From NCBI RefSeq assembly GCF_025642135.1, contig NZ_CP106793.1:7904001-7968000 (forward strand): DNA of 64,000 nucleotides, in the 5' to 3' direction. Each line of letters opens with the position of its first letter. Positions within the stretch are counted from its first letter, which is position 1. This DNA comes from Streptomyces cynarae (GTDB lineage Bacteria; Actinomycetota; Actinomycetes; Streptomycetales; Streptomycetaceae). Below are positions 60,857 to 64,000 of the stretch, piece after piece. The notes under the pieces were generated by a model. That model was not told the origin of the DNA. It ran no database searches and saw only the letters and a list, made by a program, of their open reading frames with translations. The position numbers and the translations under genes are program-made.

Positions 60857-62002
60857 CTACCAGGAAGCCAGCGACCCGTCCGCGTTGCGCCACACCGGGT
60901 TGCGCCAGCGGTGCCCGCGCTCCGCCGCGGCACGGACCGCGTCCTCGTCGATGGTGATGCCCAGACCGGGCGCGGTCAGGCGCTCGATGTAGCCGTCGCG
61001 GAACGTGAAGGGCTCGGCGTCGACGAGGTAGGCCAGCAGACCGCTGCTGTCGCCGTAGCCGATGCCGAGCGCCTGTTCCTGGATGAGGAAGTTCGGTGCG
61101 GCGAAGTCGAGTTGGAGACTGGCTGCCAGCGCGATCGGGCCGAGCGGGCAGTGCGGCGCGACCATGACGTCGTAGGTCTCGGCCATCGCGGCGATCCGCC
61201 GGGTCTCCGAGATGCCCCCGGCGTGGCTGATGTCCGGCTGGGCCACGGCGATGCCGTCCGCCAGCACGGAGCGGAAGTCCCAGCGGGAGTAGAGCCGTTC
61301 ACCGGTGGCGATGGGGATCGACGTGGAGCGCACCACGGCGCCGAGGTCCTGGGTGAACTCGGGCAGCACCGGTTCCTCGACGAACATCGGCAGCAGGGGT
61401 TCCAGCAACGGAAGCACCCGCCGGGACATCGCCCCGCTGAACCTGCCGTGGAAGTCCAGCGCCAGGTCGCACTCCGGGCCGATGGCCTCGCGTACGGCGG
61501 TCACGTTGTCCACGACGGCCTGGATGGCGGCGGGCGTGGCGAGCGGCTCCAACTGACCGCAGGGATTGAGTTTGACCGCGGTCAAACCCTTGGCGACCTG
61601 CTCGGCCGCCGACTCCGCCAGCTCCTCGGGGGTTTCGCCACCCACCCAGCCGTAGACACGGACCCGGTCGCGCACATGACCGCCCAGCAGCTGGTGCACC
61701 GGGACGCCGTGGGTCTTGCCGGCGATGTCCCACAGCGCCTGGTCGATGCCGGCCAGGGCGCTCATCAGCACGGGACCGCCCCGGTAGAAGCCGCCCTTGG
61801 CGAGCGTCTGCCAGTGCTCCTCGATACGCGCCGGGTCCTGCCCCACGAGGTAGTCGAACATCTCCTCGACACAGCGGGCGACGGTGTGCGCCTTGCCCTC
61901 GACGACGGGCTCGCCCCAGCCGGACATCCCCTCGTCGGTGTCGACGCGCAGGAAGAGCCAGCGCGGTTCGACGAGGAAGAGCTCGTAACCAGCGATCTTC
62001 AT
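60857..62002 (-). CDS. D-galactonate dehydratase-type enolase-superfamily enzyme
   Basis: This 381-residue mandelate-racemase-family enzyme has metal ligands in [11 protein letters not shown] (D), FVEEPVLPE (E) and ATGERLYSR (E), the catalytic [10 protein letters not shown] region, and the histidine loops ISHAGGISE and VAPHCPLGP. These match DgoD, which dehydrates D-galactonate to 2-keto-3-deoxygalactonate. Other acid sugars are possible. GGAGG lies 10 nt before the ATG. It is third in a LacI-SDR-dehydratase operon. Confidence 0.88.
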   Translation of the reverse strand: MKIAGYELFLVEPRWLFLRVDTDEGMSGWGEPVVEGKAHTVARCVEEMFDYLVGQDPARIEEHWQTLAKGGFYRGGPVLMSALAGIDQALWDIAGKTHGVPVHQLLGGHVRDRVRVYGWVGGETPEELAESAAEQVAKGLTAVKLNPCGQLEPLATPAAIQAVVDNVTAVREAIGPECDLALDFHGRFSGAMSRRVLPLLEPLLPMFVEEPVLPEFTQDLGAVVRSTSIPIATGERLYSRWDFRSVLADGIAVAQPDISHAGGISETRRIAAMAETYDVMVAPHCPLGPIALAASLQLDFAAPNFLIQEQALGIGYGDSSGLLAYLVDAEPFTFRDGYIERLTAPGLGITIDEDAVRAAAERGHRWRNPVWRNADGSLASW

Positions 62003-62075
62003 CTTGCGGGGACCTCCGGGTCCTGTGCGCACGAAGGGGAGTGGCGGTGGCAGTGGTAGGGGCGGTCGGCAGATG

Positions 62076-62837
62076 TCACTCGTGGGCGCTGATGCTGCGG
62101 CCGCCGTCCACGAGCAGGTTCTGACCGGTGATGAAGGAGGCGTCGTCGGAGGCGAAGAAGGCCACGGCGGCCGCGATGTCCTCGGGGGTCCCGAGTCTGC
62201 CGACAGGCGTCCGCGCGGCCGTCCTGGCCCTGTACTCCGCGGGCGTGTGCGCCCACAGGGCCGTGACCACGGCGCCGGGCAGCACGGCGTTGAACCTGAT
62301 CTCACCGCCGTACTCGACGGCGAGCTGGCGCACCAGGGCTCCGATCCCGCCCTTGGCCGCCGCGTACGCGGGAAAGCCGTTGAAGCCGATGGCCGCGTGG
62401 ATCGAGGAGGTGATCACGACCGCGCCCCCGGCGGCTCTGAGCAGGGGGACGGTCGCCCGGACGCCGTAGAACACCGAGTCGAGGGAGAGCCGCAGCTGGT
62501 CGTGCCAGGAGGTGTCGTCCAGTTCGTGGGCGGCTCCGGGCAGGTTCCGGCCGGCGTTGAGATGCAGCACGTCGAGATGCCGGTTCAGCGCGGTGATCTC
62601 GGCGACGGTGGCGGCCCACTCGTCGGGCGAGGTCACGTCGAGACGGCGGCTGCGCGCCTGGCCCCCCTCGGCGCGGATCTCCTCGGCCACCCGGTGGGCG
62701 GCCTCCGCGTCGACGTCGGTGACGACGACGGACGCTCCCTCGGCGGCCAGGCGGTGGGCGGTGGCCTCGCCGATGCCGGAGCCGGCCGCGGTGAGCAGGG
62801 CGGTGCGGCGCGCGAAGCGGGCGAGAGCGGCGGTCAT
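62076..62837 (-). CDS. Short-chain dehydrogenase (sugar dehydrogenase-like)
   Basis: This 253-residue classical SDR has the nucleotide loop TAAGSGIG (TGxxxGIG with alanine at the second position), NAGR, a serine in [10 protein letters not shown], the catalytic YAAAK, and a C-terminal DGGRSIS. In an operon with a galactonate dehydratase it probably oxidises the sugar or a lactone precursor. Its ATG overlaps the LacI stop (ATGA at 62834-62837). Confidence 0.9.
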   Translation of the reverse strand: MTAALARFARRTALLTAAGSGIGEATAHRLAAEGASVVVTDVDAEAAHRVAEEIRAEGGQARSRRLDVTSPDEWAATVAEITALNRHLDVLHLNAGRNLPGAAHELDDTSWHDQLRLSLDSVFYGVRATVPLLRAAGGAVVITSSIHAAIGFNGFPAYAAAKGGIGALVRQLAVEYGGEIRFNAVLPGAVVTALWAHTPAEYRARTAARTPVGRLGTPEDIAAAVAFFASDDASFITGQNLLVDGGRSISAHE

Positions 62838-63871
62838 GGTGTGTCTCCGGGGCGTGCGGTGGAACCGCGGAGCACCAGATGCGGCTCGGTGGGCACGACC
62901 ACGTCTCCTGACGGCGAGCCCTGGATGGCGGCCACGAGGGCGTCGACGGCGGCGGTTCCCAGCTCGTACAGGGGCATGGCCACGGTCGTCAGAGGCGGGT
63001 GGAGGTGCCCGGCGACGGGCAGGTCGTCGTTGCCGACCACCGAGATGTCCTCGGGTATCCGAAGCCCGAGGCTCCGGATCGCGCCCATCGCGCCTATGGC
63101 CTGGGCCAGCGAGCTGGTGTAGAGCGCGGTGACCGGGGGGTGCGTGCCGCCGTCGGCGGGACGGAGCAGTTCCAGTGCCGCGGACACGCCGCCGTCCTCG
63201 GTGAAGTCGCCAGAGGCGACCGCAGCGGCGACTGAGAGCTCCTCGGCGTGCCGCAGGAACGCCTGCTTGCGGGTGTCGCTGGGGGCGATGCCGGGCGGAC
63301 CGGCGATGTGGCCGACCGCGCGGTGGCCGAGGTCGTACAGGTGGTCCAGGGCGGTGACGCTGGAGCGGGCCACGTCCATGGTGACGTTCCGGCCGGACCC
63401 CTCGACCGACCGGTTGAGGAAGACGTGCGGGACCGGACTGCGGCGGAGCGCGTCGAGCAGGGGGTGACCGGGACGGGCCGAGGCGATCAGCAGTCCGTCC
63501 ACGCGGCCCTCCTGGACCAGGTCGTTGAAGGACTCGTCCGCTTCCTGCCCGTCGAAGTCCTCGGCCAGCAGGGAGAGATAGCCGAGCTCACGGGCCCGCT
63601 GGTAGGCGCCGCGGGCGATGGTGACGTACGTCGGGTTGGTGAGGGCGGGAACCAGCAGCGCGAGGGCGTGGGTGCTCGCACCCGCCAGCGCCCGCGCCCC
63701 GGAGTGGGGACGGTAGCCGAGTGCTTCGGCGGCCTCGTGGACGCGCCGCCGGGTCTCCGGCCGGACGGACAGGTCCTGGCGGCCGTTGAGCACCTTGGAC
63801 ACGGTGGCCTTGGAGACCCCGGCCGCCTGTGCGACGTCCACCAGCCTGGCCCGGATGGTCTGTTGAGCCAA
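62834..63871 (-). CDS. LacI family regulator of sugar-acid operon
   Basis: This 345-residue protein has the LacI head [22 protein letters not shown] and a sugar-binding core ([21 protein letters not shown] ... [20 protein letters not shown]). It is first in the operon, overlapping the SDR gene, so it regulates its own operon. The ligand is probably galactonate or a related sugar. Its start codon is supported by AGAGGGG upstream. Confidence 0.93.
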   Translation of the reverse strand: MAQQTIRARLVDVAQAAGVSKATVSKVLNGRQDLSVRPETRRRVHEAAEALGYRPHSGARALAGASTHALALLVPALTNPTYVTIARGAYQRARELGYLSLLAEDFDGQEADESFNDLVQEGRVDGLLIASARPGHPLLDALRRSPVPHVFLNRSVEGSGRNVTMDVARSSVTALDHLYDLGHRAVGHIAGPPGIAPSDTRKQAFLRHAEELSVAAAVASGDFTEDGGVSAALELLRPADGGTHPPVTALYTSSLAQAIGAMGAIRSLGLRIPEDISVVGNDDLPVAGHLHPPLTTVAMPLYELGTAAVDALVAAIQGSPSGDVVVPTEPHLVLRGSTARPGDTP

Positions 63872-63909
63872 CAGGGCACCCCTCTCGCTGGATTGGGAGG
63901 TCTTGACAC

Positions 63910-63957
63910 GTTCCGGCGACGGAACTTAACGTCCGCGGGAGTCGGGGTCAACCGGTT
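63910..63957 (-). promoter_or_regulatory. Promoter with two operator-like palindromes for the LacI operon
   Basis: On the minus strand, -35 TTGACC (63946-63951) and -10 TAAGTT (63923-63928) are separated by 17 nt. AACCGGTT (63950-63957) overlaps the -35, and GTTCCG-gcga-CGGAAC (63910-63925) overlaps the -10. Both have central CG as in LacI sites, so LacI binding would block the promoter. Confidence 0.65.
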
Positions 63958-64000
63958 TCCTCAGACGGAAATAGGCGATATATCTGGGCGAAGCCCAACA

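Noticed and set aside
1..64000. Search by eye for CRISPR arrays, insertion sequences, phage genes, toxin-antitoxin pairs or antibiotic gene clusters
   Set aside because: None found: no regularly spaced repeats, transposase or integrase motifs, or modular synthase sequences; base composition is even.

Overview
The window is about 72% G+C. Codons end almost always in G or C, GTG and TTG starts are common, and many genes overlap by ATGA or GTGA. Protein families typical of high-GC Actinobacteria are present: a mycothiol-dependent-isomerase-like protein, an F420-type Ddn-like oxidoreductase, DUF2630, DUF5134, DUF6421 and an FprA reductase. All of this points to a Streptomyces chromosome, in a housekeeping-plus-accessory region. 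I see no rRNA, tRNA, CRISPR array, insertion sequence, prophage or polyketide/NRPS cluster.

Layout. 0-6 kb: start of an Lrp/AsnC regulator facing a FUSC membrane protein, a chelatase-fold protein without its metal histidines, and a GlcNAc-type kinase coupled to uracil-DNA glycosylase, then an Asp-box repeat protein. 6-15 kb: Rv1733c-like membrane protein, Old Yellow Enzyme with a divergent ArsR regulator, nucleobase permease, FprA reductase, a divergent DUF305 lipoprotein/LVIVD secreted protein pair, and a TetR regulator. 15-23 kb: DUF2630, HAD, PAP2, M56 peptidase and DUF5134 membrane protein, a FUSC-MarR operon, two VOC proteins, an acetyltransferase and a glycerophosphodiesterase.

23.9-28.2 kb: a tightly coupled DUF6421 / short-chain dehydrogenase / threonine aldolase operon in which the dehydrogenase carries a one-base frameshift. 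It is followed by a transglutaminase-like gene and the multiply frameshifted remnant of a B3/B4-domain gene. 28-36.6 kb: acyltransferase, DUF4395/thioredoxin divergent pair, a cysteine-rich leader peptide ahead of a flavin reductase, etfBA with a clear terminator, a CitE-like aldolase, and a LacI/ROK-kinase divergent pair sharing a palindromic operator. 36.6-45 kb: a small secreted acidic peptide, a P-loop kinase-NUDIX fusion, and a five-gene oligopeptide ABC importer with a strong hairpin after the binding-protein gene. 45-57 kb: M20 dipeptidase, geranylgeranyl-reductase-like flavoprotein, Ddn-like protein facing a TetR gene across an array of GAGAGCAGTG repeats, a histidine kinase/response regulator pair behind a perfect 16-bp palindrome, two MFS exporters, MarR, a mycothiol-dependent-type enzyme and a CelD/BcsL-type acetyltransferase. 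57-64 kb: a long-form GAPDH divergent from htpG, then a LacI / SDR / galactonate-dehydratase-type sugar-acid operon.

The most interesting parts are the uncharacterised DUF6421-SDR-aldolase operon and its broken middle gene, the leader peptide on the flavin reductase, the TmrB-like/NUDIX fusion, the chelatase-fold protein lacking its ligands, and several unassigned palindromic operators.
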